From Afifella pfennigii DSM 17143 (GTDB taxonomy: Bacteria; Pseudomonadota; Alphaproteobacteria; Rhizobiales; Afifellaceae): a stretch of 64,000 nt of DNA. Every line of letters begins with the position of its first letter. The stretch's first letter is position 1. The notes beneath the pieces are model-generated. The model saw only the letters and a list, made by a program, of their open reading frames with translations, made no database searches and had not been told where the DNA came from. A program made the translations under genes and the position numbers. The DNA lies in the NCBI RefSeq assembly GCF_000688515.1, contig NZ_JHZK01000010.1, forward strand, positions 38,056 through 102,055. Direction: 5' to 3'. Below are positions 1-10,635 of this stretch, piece by piece.

Positions 1-2
1 GC

Positions 3-1205
3 ACCATCGTCACCACCTTCATCTTCGCCCCCTATTTCATCTCCGCCGTGGCGCCGAGCCCGACGGAGGGCACCGTCATGTGGGGTCATACGACGAGCAT
101 CGCGGCGCTGTGCGTGGCGGTGCTGAGCCCCGCGCTCGGGGCCATCGCCGATCGCGGCGGACGGCGCAAACCGTGGATCGCCACCTTCACCAGCCTGTGC
201 GCCGTGCTTGCCTGCGCGCTTTACTTCATCGAGCCTTCGACGGATTTCGTCTGGCCGGCGCTCATCCTCTTCGCCATGGCGCTGATCGCCTCCGATCTTG
301 CCTGGGTGTTCTACAATTCCATGCTGCCGACGCTGATCGCGCGCGAGCGCGTCGGGCGTATCTCCGGCTGGGCCTGGAGCCTGGGCTATTTCGGCGGCAT
401 GGCCTCGCTCGTCCTCGCCCTTGTCTTCTTCGTGCGCGAGGACGCGCCGCTGAAAGCGCTCGACAGCGGCGCCCTTGAATCGGTGCGCGCCACGGCCATC
501 CTCGCAGGCCTGTGGTTCGCGCTCTTCGCCCTGCCGCTCTACTTTCTGACACCCGACACGCCGAAACTGCCGATGTCCGTCGGCGCGGCGGTGACCTCCG
601 GTCTGAAGGACCTCGCCGCGACGCTGCGGCATGCCAGGCGCCACGCCAATATCGCCTTCCTGCTTCTGTCCTGGCTGTTTTCCTCCAACGGGCTGGCGAC
701 GCTGTTCGCCTTCGCCGGCATCTACGCCGCCGGCACCTTCGGCATGTCGCTCAGCGAGGTCACGCTGCTGGCCATCGGCGTCAACGTCACAGCCGGCATC
801 GGCGCGGCTATCTTCGGCTGGGTCGACGACTGGCTGGGGCCGAAGAAGACGATCCTCGCGGCGCTCCTCGCCCTCTTCGTCCTCGGCACGATCCTGGTGC
901 TCACGGAGGAAAAGGCCGTGCTGTGGGCGGGCGGTCTGGCGCTCGGCGTCTTCATAGGACCGGCGCAATCGGCAAGCCGCTCCTTCATGGCGCGCCTGGC
1001 GCCGCCGGGAATGGAGGCGCAGATCTTCGGGCTCTACGCCCTGTCGGGGCGGGTCACCGGCTTCATCGGCCCGGCCGTGCTCGCCTTCGTCACGGCGGCC
1101 TTCGACAGCCAGCGCGCCGGCATGGCCTCCATCCTCGTCTTCTTTGTCCTCGGCATGGTGACGCTTTTGTTCGTGCGCGAGCCGGCGAAGGAGGGGGCGG
1201 CATGA
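3..1205 (+). CDS. MFS transporter, UMF1-like (5' end outside window)
   Basis: C-terminal part of a multi-pass inner-membrane transporter. The frame is open from base 3, before the first possible GTG at 48, so the true start lies upstream of the window. Visible features are repeated hydrophobic helices, the MFS loop signature ADRGGRRKPW after an early helix (about residues 49-58 of the visible frame) and a second GWVDDWLGPKK-like loop at the start of the second half. The arrangement fits the UMF1/Atg22-like branch of the major facilitator superfamily, whose substrates are mostly undefined. The stop is followed by a short gap and a convergent gene. No substrate can be assigned. Confidence 0.8.
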   Translation, partial: TIVTTFIFAPYFISAVAPSPTEGTVMWGHTTSIAALCVAVLSPALGAIADRGGRRKPWIATFTSLCAVLACALYFIEPSTDFVWPALILFAMALIASDLAWVFYNSMLPTLIARERVGRISGWAWSLGYFGGMASLVLALVFFVREDAPLKALDSGALESVRATAILAGLWFALFALPLYFLTPDTPKLPMSVGAAVTSGLKDLAATLRHARRHANIAFLLLSWLFSSNGLATLFAFAGIYAAGTFGMSLSEVTLLAIGVNVTAGIGAAIFGWVDDWLGPKKTILAALLALFVLGTILVLTEEKAVLWAGGLALGVFIGPAQSASRSFMARLAPPGMEAQIFGLYALSGRVTGFIGPAVLAFVTAAFDSQRAGMASILVFFVLGMVTLLFVREPAKEGAA

Positions 1206-1260
1206 AGCGCCATAGCGCCTGCCCAAATCCGGGCGGCACCGTGGCGCCCCCCGCAGGCTC

Positions 1261-1572
1261 CTACTTCACGTCGTCGACCACCTCGAAGCCCTCAAACTCC
1301 GGCGGGCCGAGATAAAGCGGCTTGTTGTCGCCGGCATTCTTGTGGGCGGCACGGAAATGCTCCGATTTCGTCCAATTGGCAAAATCGTCGAAGGAGCGCC
1401 AGACGGTGTGCGAGGCAAAGAGCACGTGATCCTCGCGCTCGGGGCCCTTGAGGAACTGGAACTCCACGAAGCCCGGCACCCTGGAAAGCTGGGAATCGCG
1501 GCTGCGCCAGATCTCGGTGAACTCCTCCACGGCCTCCGGGCGGACCTTGAAACGGTTCATGGCGATAAACAT
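1261..1572 (-). CDS. IsdG/HmuQ-like haem-degrading monooxygenase (ABM fold)
   Basis: A 103-residue antibiotic-biosynthesis-monooxygenase (ABM) fold protein, the usual length for IsdG-type enzymes that open the haem ring in the cytoplasm to release iron. The residues matching the IsdG catalytic set are present: N6 in MFIAMNRF, W67 in FANWTKSEHF and H77 in RAAHKNA. The C-terminal LGPPEFEGFEVV block is typical of rhizobial HmuQ/HmuD proteins. It stands alone. Upstream on its own strand is a tandem ATTGTC-ATTGTC and a TATAAG -10-like sequence, but no clear iron-regulator box. Other ABM proteins act on quinones, but the conserved triad makes haem degradation the better reading. Confidence 0.75.
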   Translation of the reverse strand: MFIAMNRFKVRPEAVEEFTEIWRSRDSQLSRVPGFVEFQFLKGPEREDHVLFASHTVWRSFDDFANWTKSEHFRAAHKNAGDNKPLYLGPPEFEGFEVVDDVK

Positions 1573-1697
1573 GGGTGAAATCCCTCAATTGTCGGCCTTC
1601 CGCCGAAAACATGACAATGACAATCGCCTTATAGCCGGCTCGGCACGGAAAGCCAGCCTCTCTGGAGCCTTTCCAGGACGGCAGGAACGGGCGCGCC

Positions 1698-2384
1698 TTA
1701 CGCGGCGCGGCCCATCAAGCGGATCGCGGAGACGATTTCGCCAAGCTCGTCAACGACCTGATCGGCGCCGAGCTCGGCGGGAGGTATGGCGGTGTAGCCG
1801 TAGCTGACGGCGATGACCGCAAGGCCGGCGGCACGGGCGGCGCCGATATCGGCCGGACTGTCGCCGACCAAGAGCGCCTCCTCGGCGGCAACGCCAAGCT
1901 CCTTCAGCGCCCGGAAGACCACGGCGGGATCGGGCTTCTTCGGCAGGCCGCTATCGCCGCCGATGACGACGGAGAAGAAGCGCTCGACCTTCAGCCCCTC
2001 CAGGATGAGCCGCGTCGCCTCGGCCGGCTTGTTGGTGAGGACGGCAAGGCGGATATCCTCGCCGGCAAGGCTCTCAAGCGTTTCGGCCACGCCGGGAAAG
2101 AGCCGCGTCTTCAAGGTGGCGCGCGGCTCGTAGAGCGACAAGAAGAGGCGGGTGAAGCCTTCCAACTCCTCGCCGGCCAGCTTGCGCCCGCGCGCGGCAA
2201 GGCCCCGCTCCACCAGCCTTTCCACCCCGTCGCCCACCATCTTGCGCACCTCGCCCTCCGACAGAGGGTCGAGGCTCTCCGCCTCCAGAAGCGCGTTGAG
2301 CGCCCCGGCAAGGTCCGGGACGGAATCGACGAGCGTTCCGTCAAGATCGAAGAGGATGGCCCTGGGCCAGGTGGCGGCCGCCAT
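1698..2384 (-). CDS. cbbZ: Phosphoglycolate phosphatase (HAD superfamily)
   Basis: A 228-residue HAD phosphatase that hydrolyses 2-phosphoglycolate, the product of RuBisCO oxygenation. The nucleophile motif LFDLDGTLVDS places D13 and D15 at the active site. Further motifs are LTNKPAE, the lysine in PKKPDP, and VGDSPADIGAARAAG with the metal-binding aspartates. The ATG at 2384 overlaps the stop of the preceding gene as ATGA, which implies translational coupling and makes it preferable to the upstream in-frame ATG at 2399. It is the last gene of the CBB operon. A general Gph-type enzyme would look the same, but the operon position supports a photorespiratory role. Confidence 0.88.
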   Translation of the reverse strand: MAAATWPRAILFDLDGTLVDSVPDLAGALNALLEAESLDPLSEGEVRKMVGDGVERLVERGLAARGRKLAGEELEGFTRLFLSLYEPRATLKTRLFPGVAETLESLAGEDIRLAVLTNKPAEATRLILEGLKVERFFSVVIGGDSGLPKKPDPAVVFRALKELGVAAEEALLVGDSPADIGAARAAGLAVIAVSYGYTAIPPAELGADQVVDELGEIVSAIRLMGRAA

Positions 2385-2938
2385 CAGGCGGCCTTCCATT
2401 TGATGGAGCAGCCCATGGAGGGGATCTGCTCGCGCGGGCCCTCGCCGGTCTCGGCGACCTGCCTCATCGCCTCGAACAATTCGCGCGGCGCATCGCTCGG
2501 CCCCGCCTGCTTGCGCGAGGCGTCGAGGCGGCCGCGATACTGCAGCTCCAAATCGGCGTTGAAGCCGAAGAAATCCGGCGTGCAGACCGCGTCCCAGGCG
2601 CGCGCCACCTCCTGGTCCTCGTCGTGCAGATAGGGGAAGGCAAAGCCGTGCTCTTGGGCAAACCTCGCCATGTTGTCGAAGGAATCGTCGGGATAGGTCT
2701 CAGCGTCGTTGGAGCAGATGGCGACGGTCTTGACGCCAAGCGCCTCCAGTTCCTTCGCATCGCGCACCAGCCGGTCGATGACGGCCTTCACATAGGGGCA
2801 ATGGTTGCAGATGAAGGCGACGAGCGTGCCCTTCTCGCCGGCCAGCTCGGCCAGGGAATAGGTGTTGCCATCGGTCGCCTTCAGCCGGAAATCCGGCGCC
2901 TTCCAGCCGAAATCGCAGATACCGGCGGTCGCTGCCAT
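2384..2938 (-). CDS. Thioredoxin-fold (AhpC/TSA-type) protein in the CBB operon
   Basis: A 184-residue thioredoxin/peroxiredoxin-fold protein with the segments GWKAPDFRL, a redox pair C44 and C47 in CNHCPYV, and a cis-Pro-like region near CTPDFFGF. It has no signal peptide and is probably cytoplasmic. It lies 11 bases after cbbE and overlaps cbbZ by four bases, so it is co-transcribed and co-translated with Calvin-cycle genes. Proteins of this type are known as thioredoxin-family or putative peroxidase proteins without a defined substrate. A role in redox control or protection of CBB enzymes is an inference from position only. Confidence 0.8.
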   Translation of the reverse strand: MAATAGICDFGWKAPDFRLKATDGNTYSLAELAGEKGTLVAFICNHCPYVKAVIDRLVRDAKELEALGVKTVAICSNDAETYPDDSFDNMARFAQEHGFAFPYLHDEDQEVARAWDAVCTPDFFGFNADLELQYRGRLDASRKQAGPSDAPRELFEAMRQVAETGEGPREQIPSMGCSIKWKAA

Positions 2939-2949
2939 GCAAATCCTCC

Positions 2950-3633
2950 TTACGCAGCCTTCCGCAACGCGCCCTCGGCGGCGCCGCGGATGGCTTCGAT
3001 GTTCTGGCGGTAGGCCTCCTCGTTGCCGCCCTTGAAGACGGCCGAGCCGGCGACGAGAACGTCCGCCCCGGCCTCCGCGAGCGCCGGCGCGGTCTCAGGC
3101 GTGACGCCGCCATCGATCTCGATGCGGATGTCGCGGTCGCCGATCATCGCCTTCACCCTTCGCACCTTCTCCACCACCGCGGGGATGAAGGCCTGACCGC
3201 CGAAGCCCGGATTAACGCTCATCAGCAAGATGAGGTCGAGCCGGTCGAGGACATATTCCAGCGTCGTCTCCGGCGTGGAGGGGTTGAGCGAGACGCCCGC
3301 CTTGACGCCGAGACCGCGGATCGCCTGAAGCGAGCGGTCGAGATGCGGGCCGGCCTCCTGATGGACGGTGATGTATTCGCAGCCGGCCGCGGCGAAGGCC
3401 TCCAGATAAGGGTCGGCAGGAGCGATCATCAAATGGCAGTCGAAGACCTTCGGCGAGGCGCCGCGCAACGCCTTGATGACCGGCGGGCCAAAGGTGATGT
3501 TGGGGACGAAGTGGCCGTCCATGACGTCGAGATGGATCCAATCGGCGCCGGCCCGGTCGACGGCGGCGACCTCCTCGCCGAGCTTGGCGAAGTCGGCGGA
3601 AAGGATGGAGGGGGCGATCAGAATGTCGCTCAT
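2950..3633 (-). CDS. cbbE: Ribulose-phosphate 3-epimerase
   Basis: A 227-residue TIM-barrel enzyme interconverting ribulose 5-phosphate and xylulose 5-phosphate in the regenerative part of the Calvin cycle. Diagnostic motifs are [12 protein letters not shown] at the N-terminus, [17 protein letters not shown] with the acidic catalytic residue D36 and metal-binding His, SVNPGFGGQ in the middle, and IEIDGGV carrying the second catalytic Asp. Length is normal for Rpe. The start overlaps the 3' end of cbbX by four bases, consistent with coupled expression. Confidence 0.95.
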   Translation of the reverse strand: MSDILIAPSILSADFAKLGEEVAAVDRAGADWIHLDVMDGHFVPNITFGPPVIKALRGASPKVFDCHLMIAPADPYLEAFAAAGCEYITVHQEAGPHLDRSLQAIRGLGVKAGVSLNPSTPETTLEYVLDRLDLILLMSVNPGFGGQAFIPAVVEKVRRVKAMIGDRDIRIEIDGGVTPETAPALAEAGADVLVAGSAVFKGGNEEAYRQNIEAIRGAAEGALRKAA

Positions 3634-4577
3634 CGGGCTTCCTGTGTCTGGCGTTCGGCGTCGGTCGGCAAGCTGAAGACACGGCTCGGGGTGATGTCCT
3701 CGGCCGCGATGAGGGAAAGGTCGTCCGCCGTCAGCGGTCCTTGCGCGCCCTCAAACAGCCGATTGGCCTGGCGCAGGCGGGCGCGGTCAAGGGCGTTGCG
3801 CACCGAACGCGCGTTGGCAAAATGCGGCTGCTGGCGGCGCCGATCGATATAGCGGGCGAAGACCTCGCGCGCCTCCTCGGAGAAGCTGTAGCCTTGCTCC
3901 TTCAGCATCATCTCGGCGATCCTTGAGAGCTCCTCGTTGGTGTAGTCGGGAAAGTCGATATGATGGGCGATGCGCGAGCGGAAGCCCGGATTGCTCTCAA
4001 AGAACCGGTCCATCTTGTCGGCATAGCCGGCGAGGATGACGACGAGGTCCTCGCGCTGGTTCTCCATCACCTGCAGGAGGATTTCGATGGATTCCTGGCC
4101 ATAGTCGCGCTCGTTTTCCGGCCGGTAGAGATAATAGGCCTCGTCGATGAAGAGGACGCCGCCCATCGCCTTCTTCAGGATCTCCCTCGTCTTCGGGGCG
4201 GTGTGGCCGATATACTGGCCTACGAGATCGTCCCTGGTGACGGAGACGAGGTGGCCCTTGCGGATATAGCCGAGGCGGTGCAACAGGTCGGCCATCTTCA
4301 TGGCCACCGTCGTCTTGCCGGTACCGGGATTGCCGGTGAAGCTCATATGCAGGGTGGGGGCCTCATGGGCGAGGCCGAGGCGCTTCCTGGCCCGCTCCAC
4401 CAGAAGCAGGGCCGCCGTCTCGCGGATGCGCTTCTTCACCGGGGCAAGGCCGACCAGCGTCTCGTCGAGCTCACGCAGAACGTCGCCGACGCCGGATTCC
4501 TCGAACTCCCGATGCAGATCGACAGAGGTGACGGGTTCCTCGGTTACTTCCTCAGGCGAATTCGCAACGTCGTTCAT
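3630..4577 (-). CDS. cbbX: Red-type RuBisCO activase CbbX (AAA+ ATPase)
   Basis: A 315-residue AAA+ protein that remodels inhibited red-type RuBisCO by pulling on the large-subunit C-terminus. Walker A is GNPGTGKT at about residues 82-89 and Walker B is [10 protein letters not shown] at about 141-150. Pore-loop-like YIGHTAPKT precedes Walker B, and [14 protein letters not shown] carries the sensor and arginine-finger region. It lies downstream of cbbLS after a strong GC hairpin (4613-4635) that may lower its expression relative to RuBisCO. It overlaps cbbE by four bases. CbbX partners red-type form IC enzymes, matching the large subunit here. Confidence 0.96.
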   Translation of the reverse strand: MNDVANSPEEVTEEPVTSVDLHREFEESGVGDVLRELDETLVGLAPVKKRIRETAALLLVERARKRLGLAHEAPTLHMSFTGNPGTGKTTVAMKMADLLHRLGYIRKGHLVSVTRDDLVGQYIGHTAPKTREILKKAMGGVLFIDEAYYLYRPENERDYGQESIEILLQVMENQREDLVVILAGYADKMDRFFESNPGFRSRIAHHIDFPDYTNEELSRIAEMMLKEQGYSFSEEAREVFARYIDRRRQQPHFANARSVRNALDRARLRQANRLFEGAQGPLTADDLSLIAAEDITPSRVFSLPTDAERQTQEAR

Positions 4578-4612
4578 CGCCGATTTCGTCCCTTAACTTG
4601 CGCCGCAAAGAT

Positions 4613-4635
4613 GCCGCGCCCCGGCGGGGCGCGGC
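4613..4635 (-). terminator. Intercistronic GC hairpin between cbbS and cbbX
   Basis: GCCGCGCCCC and GGGGCGCGGC form a perfect 10-bp stem with a 3-base loop. In the direction of transcription it follows the cbbS stop by about 20 bases, with only a short, weak T stretch after it (ATCTTTG). It may act as a partial terminator or an mRNA 3'-end stabiliser giving more cbbLS than cbbX mRNA. Confidence 0.6.
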
Positions 4636-4657
4636 CGCATCATCAAGAGCGGAGCCC

Positions 4658-5080
4658 TCAGCCGTAACGCTGGCCTTCGGGCTTGGCCGCGACATAGGGG
4701 CTGGTCGTGTAGCGGATATTGCGACCAGCCGCTTCCTGGCGATCCAGACGGAAGCCCGGCTCCTCCTCGCTCGGCCGGTTGACGATAAAGGAGAGCTTGA
4801 CCGATTCCCAGCCATGGCTGGCATCGAAGGCCGACAGGCGAATATAGCGGTCGCCATAGACCTTGCGGCACTCGTTGAGCTCCATCATCACGCCCGCCGC
4901 ATCCTCAATGTCGAACATCGGATGGCCCCACATCTCCCAATAGGTGTTGCGGGGATGCGGATCGTCGGTGAACTCCAGGTTCACGGCCCAGCCGTTGTCG
5001 ATGCAGTACTGCACCTGCTTGGTGATCTGCTCGTCGGTGAGATCGGGCAGGAAGGAAAAGGTGCCCTGGGTAATGCGCAT
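4658..5080 (-). CDS. cbbS: RuBisCO small subunit, form IC
   Basis: A 140-residue small subunit of the L8S8 carboxylase. The start is the ATG at 5080 ([16 protein letters not shown]), the standard red-type N-terminus; the frame is open further upstream but that part has no family similarity. Recognisable blocks are [34 protein letters not shown] and the C-terminal extension with [13 protein letters not shown] typical of red-type small subunits, whose C-terminal hairpin fills the central solvent channel. It sits 35 bases after cbbL. Confidence 0.96.
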   Translation of the reverse strand: MRITQGTFSFLPDLTDEQITKQVQYCIDNGWAVNLEFTDDPHPRNTYWEMWGHPMFDIEDAAGVMMELNECRKVYGDRYIRLSAFDASHGWESVKLSFIVNRPSEEEPGFRLDRQEAAGRNIRYTTSPYVAAKPEGQRYG

Positions 5081-5115
5081 GTTCTTGCGTCCTCTTCGCT
5101 GTCTCGGCTTCAGGC

Positions 5116-6588
<1,473 letters not shown>

Positions 6589-6611
6589 CTAAGTCAGTGA
6601 CAGCGGCGCCC

Positions 6612-7694
6612 TCAGGCGGCGGCGCGCGCCATATCGGTCTTCGGGTCGAGCTCGCCCGCCTTGTAGCGCTTGGCCATCTCCGACATCGGGATGACCTTGA
6701 TCTTGGAGGCGTTGCCCGCCGTGCCGAAGCGCTCGAAGCGGTCGCGGCAGAGGTCGCGCATGGCGTCCATGGCCGGTTTCAGGAATTTGCGCGGATCGAA
6801 CTCGGCCCGCTTTTCCTGGGCGATCTTGCGGAACTGCCCCGTCATCGCCATGCGGCAGTCGGTGTCGATGTTGACCTTCCTGACGCCGTGGCGAATGCCA
6901 CGCTCGATCTCCTCCACCGGCACGCCGTAGGTCTGCGGCATCTCACCGCCGAAGGCGTTGATGACGTCCTGCAGCTCCTGCGGCACGGAGGAGGAGCCGT
7001 GCATAACCAGATGCGTATCCGGCAGGCGGCGATGGATCTCCTCGATGACATGCATGGCGAGGATGTCGCCGTCCGGCTTGCGCGAGAACTTGTAGGCGCC
7101 GTGGCTGGTGCCCATGGCGATGGCCAGCGCGTCGACCTTGGTGGCGGCGACGAACTCCACCGCCTGGTCGGGGTCGGTCAGAAGCTGGTCGTGGCTAAGC
7201 TTGCCTTCCGCGCCGTGGCCGTCCTCGGCCTCGCCCTCGCCGGTCTCCAGCGAGCCGAGCACGCCGAGCTCACCCTCCACGGAGGCGCCGACCCAATGGG
7301 CCATCTCGGCGACGCGGCGGGAGATGTCGACATTGTACTCGTAGGAGGCCGGGGTCTTGGCGTCGGCTTCCAGCGAGCCGTCCATCATCACGGAGGTGAA
7401 GCCGTGCTGGATGGCGGTCAGGCAGGTCGCCTCGTCATTTCCGTGGTCCTGATGGATGCAGAGCGGGATCTGCGGATAGATCTCAATCAGCGCCTCCATC
7501 ATCTTGGCCAGCATGATGTCGTTGGCGTAGGAGCGCGCCCCGCGGCTCGCCTGCATGATGACCGGCGAATCGGTGGCGGCCGCCGCCTCCATGATGGCGA
7601 GGCCCTGCTCCATGTTGTTGATGTTGAAGGCGGGAACGCCGTAGCCGTGCTCGGCGGCGTGATCCAAAAGCTGCCGAAGGGTGATGCGCGCCAT
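6612..7694 (-). CDS. cbbA: Class II fructose-bisphosphate aldolase
   Basis: A 360-residue zinc-dependent aldolase for fructose 1,6-bisphosphate and sedoheptulose 1,7-bisphosphate in the Calvin cycle. It starts at the ATG at 7694 ([21 protein letters not shown]), which overlaps the tkt stop as [12 protein letters not shown] supplies the catalytic D83 and zinc-binding H84. Other conserved blocks are MMDGS (D105), [18 protein letters not shown] and MHGSSSVP with further metal and substrate ligands. The length matches the CbbA/Fba subgroup of about 360 residues. Confidence 0.96.
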   Translation of the reverse strand: MARITLRQLLDHAAEHGYGVPAFNINNMEQGLAIMEAAAATDSPVIMQASRGARSYANDIMLAKMMEALIEIYPQIPLCIHQDHGNDEATCLTAIQHGFTSVMMDGSLEADAKTPASYEYNVDISRRVAEMAHWVGASVEGELGVLGSLETGEGEAEDGHGAEGKLSHDQLLTDPDQAVEFVAATKVDALAIAMGTSHGAYKFSRKPDGDILAMHVIEEIHRRLPDTHLVMHGSSSVPQELQDVINAFGGEMPQTYGVPVEEIERGIRHGVRKVNIDTDCRMAMTGQFRKIAQEKRAEFDPRKFLKPAMDAMRDLCRDRFERFGTAGNASKIKVIPMSEMAKRYKAGELDPKTDMARAAA

Positions 7695-9733
7695 CACTCG
7701 CTCTCCTTGCCAATATTGATGAATGTCTTGGCCGCTTCGACGATGGCGGCCGGGGTGATGCCGAAATGCTCGTAGAGCTGTTCGTAGGGCCCGCTCGCCC
7801 CGAAGCCCTCCATGCCGATGAAGGCGCCCTGCGGACCGATCCAGCGGTCCCAGCCGTCGCGCACGGCCGCTTCCACGGCGATGCGCGGGGCGGAGCCGAG
7901 AACCTCGTCCTGATAGGCCTTGTCCTGAGCCTTGAAGAGGTCGATGCAGGGCATGGAGACGACCGCCGCGGCGATGCCCTCCTCGGCCAGCCGGTCGGCC
8001 GCCTCCATGGCGATCGTCACCTCCGAGCCGGTGGCCAGGAGCGTCACGTCGCGGGCGCCACCCGCCTCGCGCAGCACATAGGCGCCGCGGGCGGTCAGAT
8101 TTTCCGACAAATGCTCGGTGCGCAAGGTCGGCAGGCCCTGGCGGGTGAGGCACAGGACCGACGGGCCGTTGGCGTTCTGGATGGCGCAGAGCCAGGCCTC
8201 GGCCGTCTCCACCGCGTCGGCCGGGCGGAAGACGTTGACGTTGGGCATGGCGCGGAGCGATTCCAGATGCTCCACCGGCTGATGCGTCGGCCCGTCCTCG
8301 CCAAGGCCGATGGAATCGTGGGTCATGACATGGATGACGCGCACGCCCATCAGCGCGGCGAGCCGGATCGCCGGGCGCGAGTAATCGGCGAAGACCAGGA
8401 AGGTGCCGCCATAGGGCACGAAGCCGCCATGCAGCGCCAGGCCGTTCATGGCCGCGGCCATGCCGTGCTCGCGCACGCCGTAATGGAGGTAGGTGCCTGA
8501 GGCATCGTCCGGGGTGACGGCGCGGTGCGAGGGAACGCGCGTGCCGTTGGAGCCGGTGAGGTCGGCCGAGCCGCCAATCAGCCAGGGCAGCGCCGGAACG
8601 AGCTCCTCCAGCACCTTCTGCGAGGATTGCCGCGTGGCAAGCTTAGGCTTCTCGGCGGCGAAGCGAACCTTGATGGCGTCGATCGTGTCTTCCAGATCGG
8701 TGTCGAAATCGAGCTCCAGCGCCTCGTGGAAGACCTGGCGCATGGTGGAGGGCACCGACGCCAGCCTGTCGCGCCAGCGGGCATGGGCGGCGGTGCCGCG
8801 GGCGCCGACGGCACGCCAGTCGTCGAGCACGTCCTGCGGCACGACGAAGGGCTCGTGAGACCAGTCGAGCGCCTCGCGCACGGCGGCGATCTCCTCGGAG
8901 CCGAGCGGGGCGCCATGCACGCCATGGGTACCCGCCTTGGTCGGGGCGCCCTTGCCGATGACGGTGCGGCAGGCGATCAGCGAGGGCCGGTCGGTCTGGC
9001 GCTCGGCGGCGATCGCCTCCTCGATGGCGGCCATGTCGTGGCCGTCGACGCGGCGGGTCGACCAGCCGGCCGCCTCAAAGCGCTTCAATTGATCGACGGA
9101 GGTCGACAGCGAGGTCGGCCCGTCGATGGAGATGTCGTTGTCGTCGAAGAGGACGATGAGCTTGGAAAGCTTCAGATGCCCGGCAAGGTCGATGGCCTCG
9201 TGGCTGACGCCCTCCATCAGGCAACCGTCGCCGGCGATGGCGTAGGTGTAATGGTCGACGAGTTCGGCGCCGAAGCGCGTCTGCATCATCTTCTCGGCGA
9301 GCGCCATGCCGACGGCCGCGCCCAGGCCCTGGCCGAGCGGCCCGGTGGTGACCTCCACACCGGCGAGATGGCCATATTCGGGATGGCCGGCGGTCCTCGC
9401 CCCGAGCTGGCGGAAATTGGCCAATTGCTCGATCGTCGCTTCCGGGTAGCCGGTCAGGTAGAGCAGCGAATAAAGCAGCATGGAGCCGTGGCCGGTCGAC
9501 AAGACGAAGCGGTCGCGGTCCGGCCAGGCGGCGTCCTCAGGGTCGAAGCGCATGAACTTGGAAAAAAGCACCGTCGCCGCGTCCGCCATGCCCATCGGCA
9601 TGCCCGGATGGCCCGACTTCGCCTTCTCCACCGCATCCATGGACAGGACGCGGATGGCATCGGCCATGCGCTTCAGGTTCGGCTCGCCCTCGGCGGAGGC
9701 GGCAGCCAGAGCAGCGGATTGCAAGGAAGCCAT
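7694..9733 (-). CDS. cbbT: Transketolase
   Basis: A 679-residue thiamine-diphosphate enzyme moving two-carbon units between sugar phosphates. Motifs are [20 protein letters not shown] near the N-terminus, [13 protein letters not shown] of the ThDP/Mg motif, then [10 protein letters not shown], and the pyrimidine-domain blocks [14 protein letters not shown] and [16 protein letters not shown] choose the ATG at 9733 (MASLQSAAL) because GGAGGACAGAGAA stands directly upstream. An in-frame GTG at 9754 overlaps the prk stop and is an alternative. Placement between prk and aldolase assigns it to the CBB pathway. Confidence 0.96.
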   Translation of the reverse strand: MASLQSAALAAASAEGEPNLKRMADAIRVLSMDAVEKAKSGHPGMPMGMADAATVLFSKFMRFDPEDAAWPDRDRFVLSTGHGSMLLYSLLYLTGYPEATIEQLANFRQLGARTAGHPEYGHLAGVEVTTGPLGQGLGAAVGMALAEKMMQTRFGAELVDHYTYAIAGDGCLMEGVSHEAIDLAGHLKLSKLIVLFDDNDISIDGPTSLSTSVDQLKRFEAAGWSTRRVDGHDMAAIEEAIAAERQTDRPSLIACRTVIGKGAPTKAGTHGVHGAPLGSEEIAAVREALDWSHEPFVVPQDVLDDWRAVGARGTAAHARWRDRLASVPSTMRQVFHEALELDFDTDLEDTIDAIKVRFAAEKPKLATRQSSQKVLEELVPALPWLIGGSADLTGSNGTRVPSHRAVTPDDASGTYLHYGVREHGMAAAMNGLALHGGFVPYGGTFLVFADYSRPAIRLAALMGVRVIHVMTHDSIGLGEDGPTHQPVEHLESLRAMPNVNVFRPADAVETAEAWLCAIQNANGPSVLCLTRQGLPTLRTEHLSENLTARGAYVLREAGGARDVTLLATGSEVTIAMEAADRLAEEGIAAAVVSMPCIDLFKAQDKAYQDEVLGSAPRIAVEAAVRDGWDRWIGPQGAFIGMEGFGASGPYEQLYEHFGITPAAIVEAAKTFINIGKESE

Positions 9734-9750
9734 TTCTCTGTCCTCCGTCT

Positions 9751-10626
9751 TCACGAAACGCGCCGCTTGCGCTCGATGAGCTGCAGGATGAGCGGCGTCA
9801 GAATGAGCTGCATGGCGATGTCCATCTTACCGCCCGGAATGACGATGGCATTGGCGCGGGACATGAAGCTGTCGTGGATCATCGACAGCAGATAGGGGAA
9901 GTCGATGCCGCGCGGATTGGCGAAGCGGATGACGACCATCGATTCGTCGGCCGTCGGGATCCATCGGGCGACGAAGGGATTGGAGGTGTCGACGATGGGC
10001 ACGCGCTGAAAGTTGATCGTCGTCTCGGTGAATTGCGGGCAGATGTAGTGCACGTAGTCGGGCATGCGCCGCAGGATGGTGTCGGTCACCGCCTCGGTGG
10101 AATAACCGCGGGTGGAACGATCGCGGTGGATCTTCTGGATCCACTCCAGGTTGATGACCGGCACGACGCCAATCTTCAGATCCGGATACTGGGCGATGTT
10201 GACGTCCTCGGTGACCACCGCGCCGTGCAGGCCTTCATAGAAAAGCAGGTCGGATTCGGCCGGAAACGGCTCCCAATCGGTGAACTCGCCCGGCGCCTTG
10301 CCCCAGAGCTCGGCCTCCGCGTCGTCATGCACGTAATGGCGGGTGCGGCCGCTGCCCTTGCGGCCGTATTCCTCGAAGGTCGCCTCCAGCTCGCCGAGCA
10401 GGTTCGCCTCGGGGCTGAAATGGGAGAAGGAGAAGTCGCCCTTGGCCTTGCGGCGCTCGGTCTCGGCGCGCATCTCCATGCGCGAGAAACGGTGGTAGGC
10501 GTCGCCCTCGATGAAGATGGCGTTGACGCCCTCGCGACGGAAAATCTGCTCGAAGGTGCGGCGCACAGAGGTGGTGCCCGCGCCCGAAGAACCGGTCACG
10601 GAAATAATCGGATGCTTAGCTGACAT
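9751..10626 (-). CDS. cbbP: Phosphoribulokinase (bacterial type)
   Basis: A 291-residue kinase forming ribulose 1,5-bisphosphate from ribulose 5-phosphate and ATP, one of the two enzymes unique to the Calvin cycle. The P-loop is GSSGAGTT at about residues 12-19. [10 protein letters not shown] follows, with residues expected for substrate binding, and the fold continues through FYEGLHGAV (Walker-B-like acidic residue), [14 protein letters not shown] and [18 protein letters not shown]. The length is that of the octameric proteobacterial type, not the plant type. It lies 9 bases after cbbF. Confidence 0.97.
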   Translation of the reverse strand: MSAKHPIISVTGSSGAGTTSVRRTFEQIFRREGVNAIFIEGDAYHRFSRMEMRAETERRKAKGDFSFSHFSPEANLLGELEATFEEYGRKGSGRTRHYVHDDAEAELWGKAPGEFTDWEPFPAESDLLFYEGLHGAVVTEDVNIAQYPDLKIGVVPVINLEWIQKIHRDRSTRGYSTEAVTDTILRRMPDYVHYICPQFTETTINFQRVPIVDTSNPFVARWIPTADESMVVIRFANPRGIDFPYLLSMIHDSFMSRANAIVIPGGKMDIAMQLILTPLILQLIERKRRVS

Positions 10627-10635
10627 TCTTCTGCC

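Noticed and set aside
1202..1315. Small ORF overlapping the MFS stop
   Set aside because: Codes for 37 residues without similarity and lies partly antisense to the haem-oxygenase gene.
1659..1692. Solo copy of the inverted-repeat end seen at 31273
   Set aside because: TGGAGCCTTTCCAGG matches 13 of 15 bases at the start, but the next 13 bases do not match; it is more simply a weak hairpin after the phosphatase gene.
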